A DNA stretch of 9,969 bases. It comes from JAVBNJ01 sp031551625. GTDB lineage: Bacteria; Bacteroidota; Bacteroidia; Bacteroidales; UBA932. Made by a program: the position numbers and the translations under genes. Shown here one piece after another: positions 1 to 6,454 of this stretch; position 1 is the first letter of the stretch, and the number at the start of each line of letters is the position of its first letter. The notes below the pieces were generated by a model. The model had not been told where the DNA came from and did no database searches. It saw nothing but the letters and a program-made list of their open reading frames with translations. Location of the stretch: assembly GCA_031551625.1 (NCBI GenBank), contig JAVBNJ010000145.1, forward strand, positions 1 through 9,969. The letters are read 5' to 3'.

Positions 1-39
1 TGTCAGCAAGCAAACAAAAAGCAGTAAGATTTTTTTCAT
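1..39 (-). CDS. Start of a second, divergent SusC-like gene (partial, runs off the left edge)
   Basis: On the minus strand an ATG at 39-37 opens a frame of 13 codons that runs off the window. It reads MKKILLLFVCLLT, identical to the first 13 residues of the SusC protein that starts at 1982, and the DNA is also identical. The stretch is the hydrophobic start of a Sec signal peptide. It is preceded by the same leader as the right-hand susC, so I infer a paralogous TonB-dependent receptor gene pointing left. In this orientation it has no recognisable promoter: upstream of its leader lies the leftward terminator at 168-206. It could instead be only a silent 5' fragment, because nothing beyond codon 13 can be seen. 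Confidence 0.72.
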   Translation of the reverse strand, partial: MKKILLLFVCLLT

Positions 40-141
40 AGAAAATTGTTTTTTGGTTAGTAATTTATTTGGTTAGTATTTATTAAGTTAGTAGTTTCGT
101 TTTCTTCTCATTAATCATAGATTATCATGGTTTAAAATTTA

Positions 142-158
142 TTGACTAATCCTGTCAA
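142..158. other. Probable recombinase core site, left copy
   Basis: The 17 bases TTGACTAATCCTGTCAA form a dyad: arms TTGAC/GTCAA around a 7-base asymmetric spacer TAATCCT. This is the usual layout of a tyrosine recombinase crossover site (inverted arms, 6-8 base spacer). It lies exactly where the long inverted repeat ends on its inner side (158), and it is identical, in reverse, to 1863-1879. The exact cleavage points cannot be read from sequence alone. Confidence 0.72.
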
Positions 159-167
159 TCTAAATGC

Positions 168-206
168 AAAAAAGCCTTTCATAAACAATATGTTTGCGAA
201 AGGCTT
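168..206 (-). terminator. Rho-independent terminator for leftward transcription
   Basis: AAGCCTTTC (172-180) pairs with GAAAGGCTT (198-206). Inside it, AAACA (183-187) pairs with TGTTT (191-195) around a three-base loop. On the minus strand the hairpin is followed by a run of six T (complement of 168-173). There is no T-run on the plus side, so it works leftwards only. It lies about 150 bases after the recombinase stop codon and 10 bases inside the left repeat. It would keep recombinase transcription from entering the left susC-like gene. Confidence 0.85.
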
Positions 207-273
207 AGCAAGATGGAGCGCGATTAAGGGAATGAATTACCTTATCATTAATTTTTTCAGATCATTTTTACAA

Positions 274-295
274 ATTGGTTAATTCTGTCAAAATA
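274..295 (-). other. Third, degenerate recombinase-site-like sequence
   Basis: On the minus strand this reads TATTTTGACAG followed by AATTAACCAAT. It matches the right core site and its flank (1859-1880) at 19 of 22 positions, with the first 11 bases identical, and the left site (141-162) at 17 of 22. The dyad is weaker, with arms TTGAC and TTGGT, and the 7-base spacer AGAATTA differs from AGGATTA at one base. It is in the same orientation as the left site and inverted to the right one. It may be an accessory or autoregulatory binding site for the recombinase, or a less used crossover site. Confidence 0.55.
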
Positions 296-356
296 TTTAA
301 TAGTTTCGTAACTAAATTTTACATCTTGCTAACAAGAGGACAATTATTGAAAGCAA

Positions 357-1631
357 CTACGCTACACCTTTTGTATTTAAAAAATAAGGATGTTCCAATA
401 ATTGGCGTGCATTGTTTTCGTTAGCAATACAAATATATTTCATAAATGCTTTTTCAGTACGATGTCCCGTAATACGCATAATAGCAATACTTGGCACGTT
501 GGCCAAATAAGCATTGGTAGCAAAACTACGGCGGGCTGTGTGAGCACATATCAACTCATATTTTCGCACTAATTTCCGCTGAGTAGAATTTCCTTTAGAC
601 ACGACGACTTCTATTTCATCCGTTATCCCCGCCAAGCGACCTATTTGTTTGATACCAATGTTAAATAATGTATTACTGCAATGTGGCAACTGATACCCAT
701 ATTGCCGACAAATCGTTTTTACATCGGGCGATAGAGGTATATAAACTAATTCCTTAGTTTTCTTCGTTTCGATCCGTACTATTTTTTTTTCTTCAATAAA
801 ATTACCGGGATTCAGTTGCATAAGATCCGAAAATCGAAGCCCCGTACGACAACCGATTATGAATAAATCCCGTATTGTCCGCAATGTCCGGTCTGAAATA
901 GGTACCGACTGAATCCGCGCAATCTCACTTTCTGTCAAATATATTTTTACTAACGGTGGCGCCGGACTCGTAAACTTCTTGCTTTTGTAGGCTACATGCA
1001 TATTATAGCCTCTTTCCGTAGCTTCATTCATGAATAAACGGATAAATTTTATTTGATTACCAAAATACGTTTCCGAATAGCCAAGTTCATTCATGTATTC
1101 ACGAAACTCTGCGTGAAAAGTCAAATTGATATGTTCAAAATTCAAATCCTTATTTCTTTGCTGGGCAAAGCTTTTTAATAACCGTAACGTGTTTTTGTAT
1201 TGTACAATGGTTGCACGTGTTTTTGAGTTACTGGCACTATTGATAAACTGCTCGATAAAAGAAAAAAAAGTAAAATTGGTTTGGACTGGTTCACCTGCTA
1301 TGTTTAACGCCTTGTTTAGCGCTTCCCGCAGCTGTTTTGCCGATAGGCACAATGGTTGATTTTTAAATTGCAATAAAATACTGTATGCCGTATTTTCAAT
1401 CATACGCAGCCTCTCATTCAACAAAATGTATTGAGGGTATGCCTTTAGTTCCTTCGCTCGCCCAATACGTTTATTCCAATGGGCAGGACAAATATTTTCA
1501 TTAATGTAATATTTCAACGGCAGGTATTTTTTCCGGCCATTTATCAATGTTGATGCACCAAAATGAAGCATCATAAAAATACAAGTACTTTTACCTGTTT
1601 GCTCTTTCAAATAAAAACGAATTTTTGCCAT
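357..1631 (-). CDS. Tyrosine recombinase (site-specific DNA invertase)
   Basis: A 424-residue tyrosine recombinase of the Bacteroidota integrase type. Residues 1-110 resemble the N-terminal arm-binding domain, about 118-215 the SAM-like core-binding domain, and 230-415 the catalytic domain. The catalytic residues are all visible: Arg266 in TGLRFSDL, Lys290 or Lys291 before the IPL strand, His364 and Arg367 in HTARR, His390 in TGHR and the nucleophile Tyr399 in MKYI. The length is normal for the family. The ATG at 1631 is the first of the frame and is followed by the typical MAKIRFYLK start. It is the only gene between the two inverted repeats, and it ends about 150 bases before a terminator on its own strand. 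The likely role is to invert the surrounding segment by acting on the dyads at 142-158 and 1863-1879. A role as integrase of a lost mobile element is less likely because its flanking sites are inverted, not direct. Confidence 0.93.
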   Translation of the reverse strand: MAKIRFYLKEQTGKSTCIFMMLHFGASTLINGRKKYLPLKYYINENICPAHWNKRIGRAKELKAYPQYILLNERLRMIENTAYSILLQFKNQPLCLSAKQLREALNKALNIAGEPVQTNFTFFSFIEQFINSASNSKTRATIVQYKNTLRLLKSFAQQRNKDLNFEHINLTFHAEFREYMNELGYSETYFGNQIKFIRLFMNEATERGYNMHVAYKSKKFTSPAPPLVKIYLTESEIARIQSVPISDRTLRTIRDLFIIGCRTGLRFSDLMQLNPGNFIEEKKIVRIETKKTKELVYIPLSPDVKTICRQYGYQLPHCSNTLFNIGIKQIGRLAGITDEIEVVVSKGNSTQRKLVRKYELICAHTARRSFATNAYLANVPSIAIMRITGHRTEKAFMKYICIANENNARQLLEHPYFLNTKGVA

Positions 1632-1804
1632 ATATTTAAAGATTTTTAGAATACGAAATAGGGTATGAATTTTATAGGCTAATTAATTAGACATTCAAAA
1701 AAATAAAATTATTTATCAACATGCAACGTACTTTATAAGTTGTTATATATGATGTATTTATAAAAAAAATCACAAAAAACATTCATGAAATATAATAATT
1801 GCAG
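1632..1804. other. AT-rich spacer between recombinase start and susC promoter
   Basis: This stretch is very AT-rich and holds no reading frame that looks coding. It must contain the recombinase promoter, firing left, but I find no clean TAnnTTTG element on the minus strand. The nearest is TACGTTG (minus strand, about 1723-1729), which is weak. The two transcripts start divergently from this spacer, so the recombinase or a nucleoid protein could act on both from here. That is inference. Confidence 0.4.
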
Positions 1805-1833
1805 TTGTTTTATTTATTTTTTTTTTAACTTTG
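1805..1833 (+). promoter_or_regulatory. Bacteroidota-type promoter of the susCD operon, on the invertible segment
   Basis: TAACTTTG at 1826-1833 fits the Bacteroidota -7 consensus TAnnTTTG exactly. TTG at 1805-1807 lies 18 bases upstream, in the position of the -33 element. Transcription would start near 1840, giving a leader of about 142 bases before the susC ATG at 1982. The promoter is about 30 bases inside the right repeat and points outwards, so inversion would aim it at the left susC-like gene. Confidence 0.82.
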
Positions 1834-1838
1834 TTCTC

Positions 1839-1856
1839 TCGTTATAGCAATAACGA
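1839..1856 (+). promoter_or_regulatory. Perfect hairpin at the predicted transcript 5' end
   Basis: TCGTTAT (1839-1845) and ATAACGA (1850-1856) form a perfect 7-base dyad around the loop AGCA. It begins at the predicted start of transcription and ends just before the right core site. It could be a 5' stem-loop that stabilises the susC mRNA, or an operator at the start site. No T-run follows, so it is not a terminator. Because it lies inside the segment, it would travel with the promoter to whichever gene is switched on. Confidence 0.5.
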
Positions 1857-1862
1857 ACTATT

Positions 1863-1879
1863 TTGACAGGATTAGTCAA
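1863..1879. other. Probable recombinase core site, right copy
   Basis: TTGACAGGATTAGTCAA is a dyad with arms TTGAC/GTCAA and the asymmetric spacer AGGATTA. It is the exact reverse complement of 142-158. With flanks, arms TATTTTGAC and GTCAATAAA agree at 7 of 9 paired positions. It sits at the inner edge of the right inverted repeat and within the predicted susC leader transcript. Confidence 0.72.
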
Positions 1880-1928
1880 TAAATTTTTAAAACATGATAA
1901 GCTATGATTCATAAGAAAAAACGAAACT

Positions 1929-1966
1929 ACTAACTTAATAAATACTAACCAAATAAATTACTAACC
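1929..1966 (+). repeat. Three spaced ACTAAC motifs in the susC leader
   Basis: ACTAAC at 1929-1934, ACTAACC at 1944-1950 and ACTAACC at 1960-1966 recur at 15-16 base steps, separated by A/T-rich spacers, and end about 15 bases before the ATG. The same three motifs stand in reverse at 87-92, 71-77 and 55-61 in front of the left gene. There is no Shine-Dalgarno sequence, as usual in this phylum. The motifs might bind a protein or small RNA that sets translation of either susC. This role is speculative. Confidence 0.45.
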
Positions 1967-1981
1967 AAAAAACAATTTTCT

Positions 1982-4936
1982 ATGAAAAAAATCTTACTGC
2001 TTTTTGTTTGCTTGCTGACAGTAGGCTGGGGGTCGCTTTACGCCCAGACTACGCAAGTGAGCGGTGTTGTGACGGAAACGGGAGGCGAACCTCTTGCCGG
2101 AGTTTCTGTTGTGATTAAGGGGACTACAAGAGGAACGAATACCGATGTCAATGGTCGTTACGTAATCTCGGTACCGCAAGATGCATCTTTGGTGTTTTCA
2201 TTTCAAGGAAAGAAAACGCAAGAAACTGCTGTAAATTCGCGTTCTATTATTGACGTTGCAATGACCGATGATGCAACTGTTTTGCAAGATATCGTGATAA
2301 CAGGCTACGCTGAAAGGGATAAAAATAAAATTACGGCCTCCGTTGGTACGGTAAAAGCAGAGCAACTGGAGAATGTGCCATCGGCAAGTTTCCAACAAAT
2401 GTTGCAAGGCACGACACCGGGGGTGCAAGTTATTGCTACCACTGGTCGTCCTTCTGCCGGTGCCACAGTACGTGTACGCGGTGTGGGTTCTATCAGTGCA
2501 GGGACTAATCCTTTATACGTAATGGATGGAGTACCTGTTTCTTCAACAGACTTTGCATCTATGAACTCTAACGACATCGAAACGGTTACAATTTTGAAAG
2601 ATGCAGTTGCTACATCCATATACGGTTCGAGAGGAGCCAATGGTGTTATCGTAATTACGACAAAACGTGGCAAAGGAGACGAACCTAGAATAGAAGCCCG
2701 CGCTCAAGTCGGTTGGTTGGTTCGTACCCAAGATAAGTTTGACATGATGAATAGCCCTGAAAAATTAACCTATGAAAAAGCGTTAGGCATAGGAAAAGGT
2801 TCTCGCTTATCGGAAGCCGAAATAGCAACTTACCCGGTTAATATAAATTGGCTAAATGAAATTATGCGTACAGGGCTTTATCAAAATTATGAGTTAACGG
2901 TATCGGGTTCTACTCCTAAAACCTCTTATTATCTGTCGGGACAGTATTATAATGTAACAGGTATTGTTCCAGGTTCGGATATGGTGCGTTATGCAGGTCG
3001 TGCCAATGTGGAATACAAGGCAAAGAACTGGTTAACTATTGCTAATAAACTAAGCATTGGCACATACAAAGAAGACGTAGTTCGTAGCGACCGCAATGTA
3101 TTAAATCCCTTTAACTATGCATATACTGCAGAACCATACTTTGCACCATACAAGGCTGACGGCACTTATAACTTTGTAGATGCACCCAATCCGGGATTTA
3201 ATATCTTTGAACAATTAGAAACGAATGTTGATAAACGCTATAACTTACGCTTAATTAATAGCGCTTCAGCGGAAATTGCCTTTATGAAAGACCTGAAATT
3301 TAAAACTATTTTAGGTACGGATTATGCTCAAACTCGTCGCTATTACTTCATTTGGCCACAGGCTACACTCTCGACATTGAATGGTTATGAGGGTGTAAGG
3401 ACAGATGGTTATGCCGATGCATTTAACCTTACGTCAACAAATACATTGACCTATAACTTCACCATTGCCGATAAGAACTCGTTCAACTTAATGGCCGCCT
3501 TTGAAACACTTTATAGCGAAGGCATAGATTTTACATTAACTAAAATGGGATTCCCGAATGAACGTGTAGATGCAATGAATTCAGGCGCTCGTATAGACAG
3601 TGGAACAGGCAACAATGTGGGTTATACCACTCTTTCTTATTTTTTAACGGCAAGCTACAGCTATGATTCAAAATACGTAGTAGAAGGCCTTATCCGTCGT
3701 GATGCCTCCTCTCGTTTTGGGCCGAATAATCGCTGGGGTACATTTTGGGCTATTGGTGGCGCATGGAATGCACATAATGAAGAATTTATTAAATCATTAA
3801 ATATCATATCGAATTTAAAATTATCTGCAAACTACGGTACACAAGGTAATGCAGCTATTCCGAACTATGAGTGGAGAGGAACGTACTCTTATGGCAAATA
3901 CAATGGCGAAACGACCGCTTACCCTTCTCGTATACCCAATGAAAATTTGACATGGGAGAAGAGTAACCAATTTTCGGCCGGCTTGGCAATTGGTTTATGG
4001 GATTCACGACTGAATTTTGATATCCAATATTACAACCGTAAAACAACCGATATGTTGTCGGCAGCCCAAGTGTCGCGTACAACTGGCTTCACAAGCCGTA
4101 CTGAAAACGTGGGTGAAATGACCAATAAAGGGATCGAAATTGGTATTGATGGCGAAATATACAAAGATGAAGATTGGACTATTGGTGCTAAAGCTTCAAT
4201 TACTACTTTGAAAAATGAAGTTACCAAATTATACAATGGCGATGATATCCGTGCCGGTATCGGCTCTTGCTTGGTATTGAGCGAAGGCTATCCTATCTAC
4301 AACTACATGATGGTGCGCTATGCAGGCGTTAACCCGACTAATGGTGATGCGTTGTATTATGATAAAGATGGTAAAATTACCAATGTATGGGATGCTAATA
4401 ATGCGGTGAAACTAGATGGGAAGGCTCCGCTGCCGAAGTATTATGGTAATTTTGATTTGAACGTAGCATGGCGAGGTGTAGAACTTTCAGCTAACTTCTA
4501 CTATTCGGTAGGTAACTATGTATACAATCACGTATCTTACTTTACACTGGCCGATGGTGCAGGTGCTGCAGGTAGCAATATGGACAGACGCTTGTTGACC
4601 GAATCGTGGAAACAACCGGGCGACATTGTGAGCATTCCGCGTCAAAGCGCCGATAACGTATCACATGTGTCCGATCGCTATTTGGAAGATGCTTCTTACT
4701 TCCGTCTCCGTAACCTGACTATTGCTTATGTATTCCCTAAGAGTGTTACGTCTAAAATGAAATTAGAAAAATTGCGCATTTACGCACAAGGACAAAACCT
4801 TTGGACATTGACTGCCTTTACCGGTTTTGACCCGGAAGTAGGACAAGCACCTTCGGGTGGCTTTGTGGGTTATGCCAATGACTATAACTACCCCGCAGCG
4901 CGTACATTTACAGTAGGGATAGATATTGGATTTTAA
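1982..4936 (+). CDS. SusC/RagA-family TonB-dependent outer-membrane transporter
   Basis: A 984-residue protein that imports a large nutrient (glycan or peptide) across the outer membrane with energy from TonB. It has a Sec signal peptide (about 1-21, ending SLYAQ), a carboxypeptidase-regulatory-like domain (about 25-95), a TonB-box-like DIVITGYA (103-110), a plug domain (about 110-230) with the SusC hallmark YGSRGANGVIVITTKRGK (214-231), and a 22-strand-type barrel to the C-terminal GIDIGF. Length is normal for the family. There is no N-terminal STN domain, so it is not one of the receptors that signal to an anti-sigma factor. It heads an operon with susD 32 bases downstream. The first 13 codons and the leader lie in the right inverted repeat, and the promoter is on the invertible segment, so expression should be phase-variable and ON in the orientation shown. 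The substrate cannot be told from sequence. Confidence 0.96.
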   Translation: MKKILLLFVCLLTVGWGSLYAQTTQVSGVVTETGGEPLAGVSVVIKGTTRGTNTDVNGRYVISVPQDASLVFSFQGKKTQETAVNSRSIIDVAMTDDATVLQDIVITGYAERDKNKITASVGTVKAEQLENVPSASFQQMLQGTTPGVQVIATTGRPSAGATVRVRGVGSISAGTNPLYVMDGVPVSSTDFASMNSNDIETVTILKDAVATSIYGSRGANGVIVITTKRGKGDEPRIEARAQVGWLVRTQDKFDMMNSPEKLTYEKALGIGKGSRLSEAEIATYPVNINWLNEIMRTGLYQNYELTVSGSTPKTSYYLSGQYYNVTGIVPGSDMVRYAGRANVEYKAKNWLTIANKLSIGTYKEDVVRSDRNVLNPFNYAYTAEPYFAPYKADGTYNFVDAPNPGFNIFEQLETNVDKRYNLRLINSASAEIAFMKDLKFKTILGTDYAQTRRYYFIWPQATLSTLNGYEGVRTDGYADAFNLTSTNTLTYNFTIADKNSFNLMAAFETLYSEGIDFTLTKMGFPNERVDAMNSGARIDSGTGNNVGYTTLSYFLTASYSYDSKYVVEGLIRRDASSRFGPNNRWGTFWAIGGAWNAHNEEFIKSLNIISNLKLSANYGTQGNAAIPNYEWRGTYSYGKYNGETTAYPSRIPNENLTWEKSNQFSAGLAIGLWDSRLNFDIQYYNRKTTDMLSAAQVSRTTGFTSRTENVGEMTNKGIEIGIDGEIYKDEDWTIGAKASITTLKNEVTKLYNGDDIRAGIGSCLVLSEGYPIYNYMMVRYAGVNPTNGDALYYDKDGKITNVWDANNAVKLDGKAPLPKYYGNFDLNVAWRGVELSANFYYSVGNYVYNHVSYFTLADGAGAAGSNMDRRLLTESWKQPGDIVSIPRQSADNVSHVSDRYLEDASYFRLRNLTIAYVFPKSVTSKMKLEKLRIYAQGQNLWTLTAFTGFDPEVGQAPSGGFVGYANDYNYPAARTFTVGIDIGF

Positions 4937-4968
4937 TTAATAAACTTAAAAAATTAGTAAATAAGATT

Positions 4969-6447
4969 ATGAAAAAACTTATATATATATCTATAATTAG
5001 CCTCATGAGTTCCATCGGCCTTTGGTCTTGCTCTGATTTTTTAGATGTAGAGCCGCACGATGGAGTAGATCAAAAAGGGGCGTTGGAAAATATTTCAGAT
5101 TTTCAACAACAAATTAATGACTGCTATGCCACTATGTGTAGCGAAAGCTATTGGGGTGGGCAAATGATTCTGCTGCCGGATGTGATGTCCGATAACCTTA
5201 TTCTGTGTGATGTTGGCCGGAAAACATACAATGAATTTTTTCAATTCAACCAACAATCGACTACATACGGGAATGAAAATACATGGGTGTTGGCTTACAA
5301 TTTAATATTGGGTACCAATGCCGTTATTACACGTTTAGGTGATGTTTCTAATAAATTTGAAACAACAGCAGACTCTACTACTTCCTTTGGTGTATTGGCA
5401 CAAGCTTACGCACTTCGTGCTATGGGGCATTTTGACTTAGTACGTTTGTGGGCAAAACGCTACGATCCGGCCACAGCAGCTACAGATCCGGGGGTTCCCT
5501 ACAAAAAGAATATCAATACGGAAGAAAAACCGTCAAGAAATACGGTAAAAGAAGTATATGATAACATTTTGGCCGACTTGGATCACGCCGAAAAGCTATT
5601 TGTTAGAGCAAAAACGTACAACAATAAAATTAACCATAAATTGAATTTGAAATCATTCTATGCACTCAAGGCTCGTGTATTACTCACAATGGCAGGTACA
5701 TCTACCGATGCAACGGAATGGACGTCTGTCCGGGATGTTGCATTGAATGCTGTAAAAGGCGATGGTACCGACATGGCTACACGCGCTAACTTTGCTACCG
5801 TGTGGAATAGCGTTAACACACCTACTGTTAATAATGGCGAAGTACTTTTTCGCTTGGCTATTTTAGACGATGATGGCTTGACACCCGGGAACGTTTACGG
5901 ACAAGGAACACTTAATGAGTATTGTGTGTCATACTCGTTTAACCAAATGTTTACTTCGGTTGATATTCGGCAAACAGCTTATCGTACGACCGATGCTAAT
6001 GCAGGTATTAACTACAATGGCGTAAATAAATGGCGTGGTCGCGGCGACCGTTCAAAGAGTAAAAACATAACTGATATTCTTATGATACGTACGCCCGAAA
6101 TGTATTTGGTGGCTGCCGAAGCTTGTTTTAATCTGGGTGACGAAGCAAATGCTATTAAATATATGGACTATGTACGGAAACAACGCTATAGTAACTTCAC
6201 AGCTACAGTGGCAACCGGAAATCAATTGAAGAATCTAATTTTGCAGGAACGTCGTCTGGAATTGGCATTCGAAGGTCAACGCTTATTTGACCTGAAACGT
6301 CTAGACTTAGATTTAGCACGCGATGATAAAGGCGATCAAGCTTCGGGAGCTGGCCGCGCAGCGTCTGTTCAGCAAGTTCCAGCTTCAGACTCCCGCTTTA
6401 TCTGGCCTATTCCGGAAGGAGAAAAAAATGCTAACCCTAATATCTAA
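4969..6447 (+). CDS. SusD/RagB-family surface lipoprotein
   Basis: A 492-residue SusD-type lipoprotein, the hinged lid of the SusC channel, which captures ligand at the cell surface. The signal peptide ends in the lipobox LWSC with the lipidated Cys21, followed by SDFLD, whose acidic residues fit the Bacteroidota surface-export signal. Family landmarks are the helical repeats around AQAYALRAMGHFDLVRLW (144-161), RTPEMYLVAAEA (374-385) and LQERRLELAFEGQRLFDLKR (425-444), and the C-terminal IPEGEKNANPNI. The end is a few residues shorter than in many homologues, which usually go on after ANPN. The gene begins 32 bases after susC and ends 7 bases before the next gene, with no terminator between, so the three are co-transcribed. 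Confidence 0.95.
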   Translation: MKKLIYISIISLMSSIGLWSCSDFLDVEPHDGVDQKGALENISDFQQQINDCYATMCSESYWGGQMILLPDVMSDNLILCDVGRKTYNEFFQFNQQSTTYGNENTWVLAYNLILGTNAVITRLGDVSNKFETTADSTTSFGVLAQAYALRAMGHFDLVRLWAKRYDPATAATDPGVPYKKNINTEEKPSRNTVKEVYDNILADLDHAEKLFVRAKTYNNKINHKLNLKSFYALKARVLLTMAGTSTDATEWTSVRDVALNAVKGDGTDMATRANFATVWNSVNTPTVNNGEVLFRLAILDDDGLTPGNVYGQGTLNEYCVSYSFNQMFTSVDIRQTAYRTTDANAGINYNGVNKWRGRGDRSKSKNITDILMIRTPEMYLVAAEACFNLGDEANAIKYMDYVRKQRYSNFTATVATGNQLKNLILQERRLELAFEGQRLFDLKRLDLDLARDDKGDQASGAGRAASVQQVPASDSRFIWPIPEGEKNANPNI

Positions 6448-6454
6448 TTAAACT

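Larger units (their letters stand above)
1..158. repeat. Left inverted repeat of the invertible segment
   Basis: Bases 1-158 are the reverse complement of 1863-2020. Bases 1-103 match 1918-2020 without a mismatch, and 134-158 match 1863-1887 without a mismatch. The 30 bases between (104-133 against 1888-1917) align with about four substitutions and two single-base indels. The repeat holds, from inside out, a recombinase core site, a 5' leader with three GTTAGT motifs and 13 codons of a SusC-like gene. Identity reaches base 1, so the repeat may continue to the left of the window. Confidence 0.97.
142..1879. other. Invertible DNA segment (promoter plus recombinase)
   Basis: The segment is bounded by two inverted, identical 17-base dyads set in 158-base inverted repeats. 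It carries a tyrosine recombinase gene, a leftward terminator near its left end and a Bacteroidota-type promoter near its right end that points out over the right repeat. Recombination between the dyads would turn the promoter from the right susC operon towards the left susC-like gene, and would carry the terminator to the right side, where it would still stop the recombinase transcript. Promoter inversion by tyrosine recombinases is well known in Bacteroides for capsule and surface-protein loci. That this copy is active is inference. Confidence 0.85.
1863..2020. repeat. Right inverted repeat of the invertible segment
   Basis: This is the partner of 1-158, of equal length (158 bases), with 103 outer bases and 25 inner bases perfectly matched. 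It spans the core site, the susC leader and the first 13 codons of susC. Identity cannot be followed past 2020 because the window ends on the other side. Keeping the leader and signal-peptide start identical means either gene would get the same translation start when switched on. Confidence 0.97.

Noticed and set aside
932..939. CTGTCAAA within the recombinase gene as another recombinase site
   Set aside because: Only a half-site matches. The spacer and the other arm of the dyad are missing, and the bases are explained by coding sequence.
1126..1359. 77-codon plus-strand frame inside the recombinase gene
   Set aside because: It lies wholly antisense to the recombinase, whose protein shows a complete set of catalytic residues. 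The product has no recognisable feature.
357..1631. Recombinase as the integrase of a mobile element
   Set aside because: No other mobile-element genes are present, the flanking repeats are inverted rather than direct, and a promoter pointing at susC sits inside, all of which fit a DNA-inversion switch better.
1863..1868. TTGACA as a sigma-70 type -35 box in the repeats
   Set aside because: Bacteroidota use a different promoter type, the sequence is part of a symmetric dyad, and it would lie downstream of the better TAACTTTG promoter.
1929..1966. Spaced ACTAAC motifs as a small CRISPR-like array
   Set aside because: The repeats are only 6-7 bases long with 8-9 base spacers and lie in a gene leader. 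No cas genes are present.
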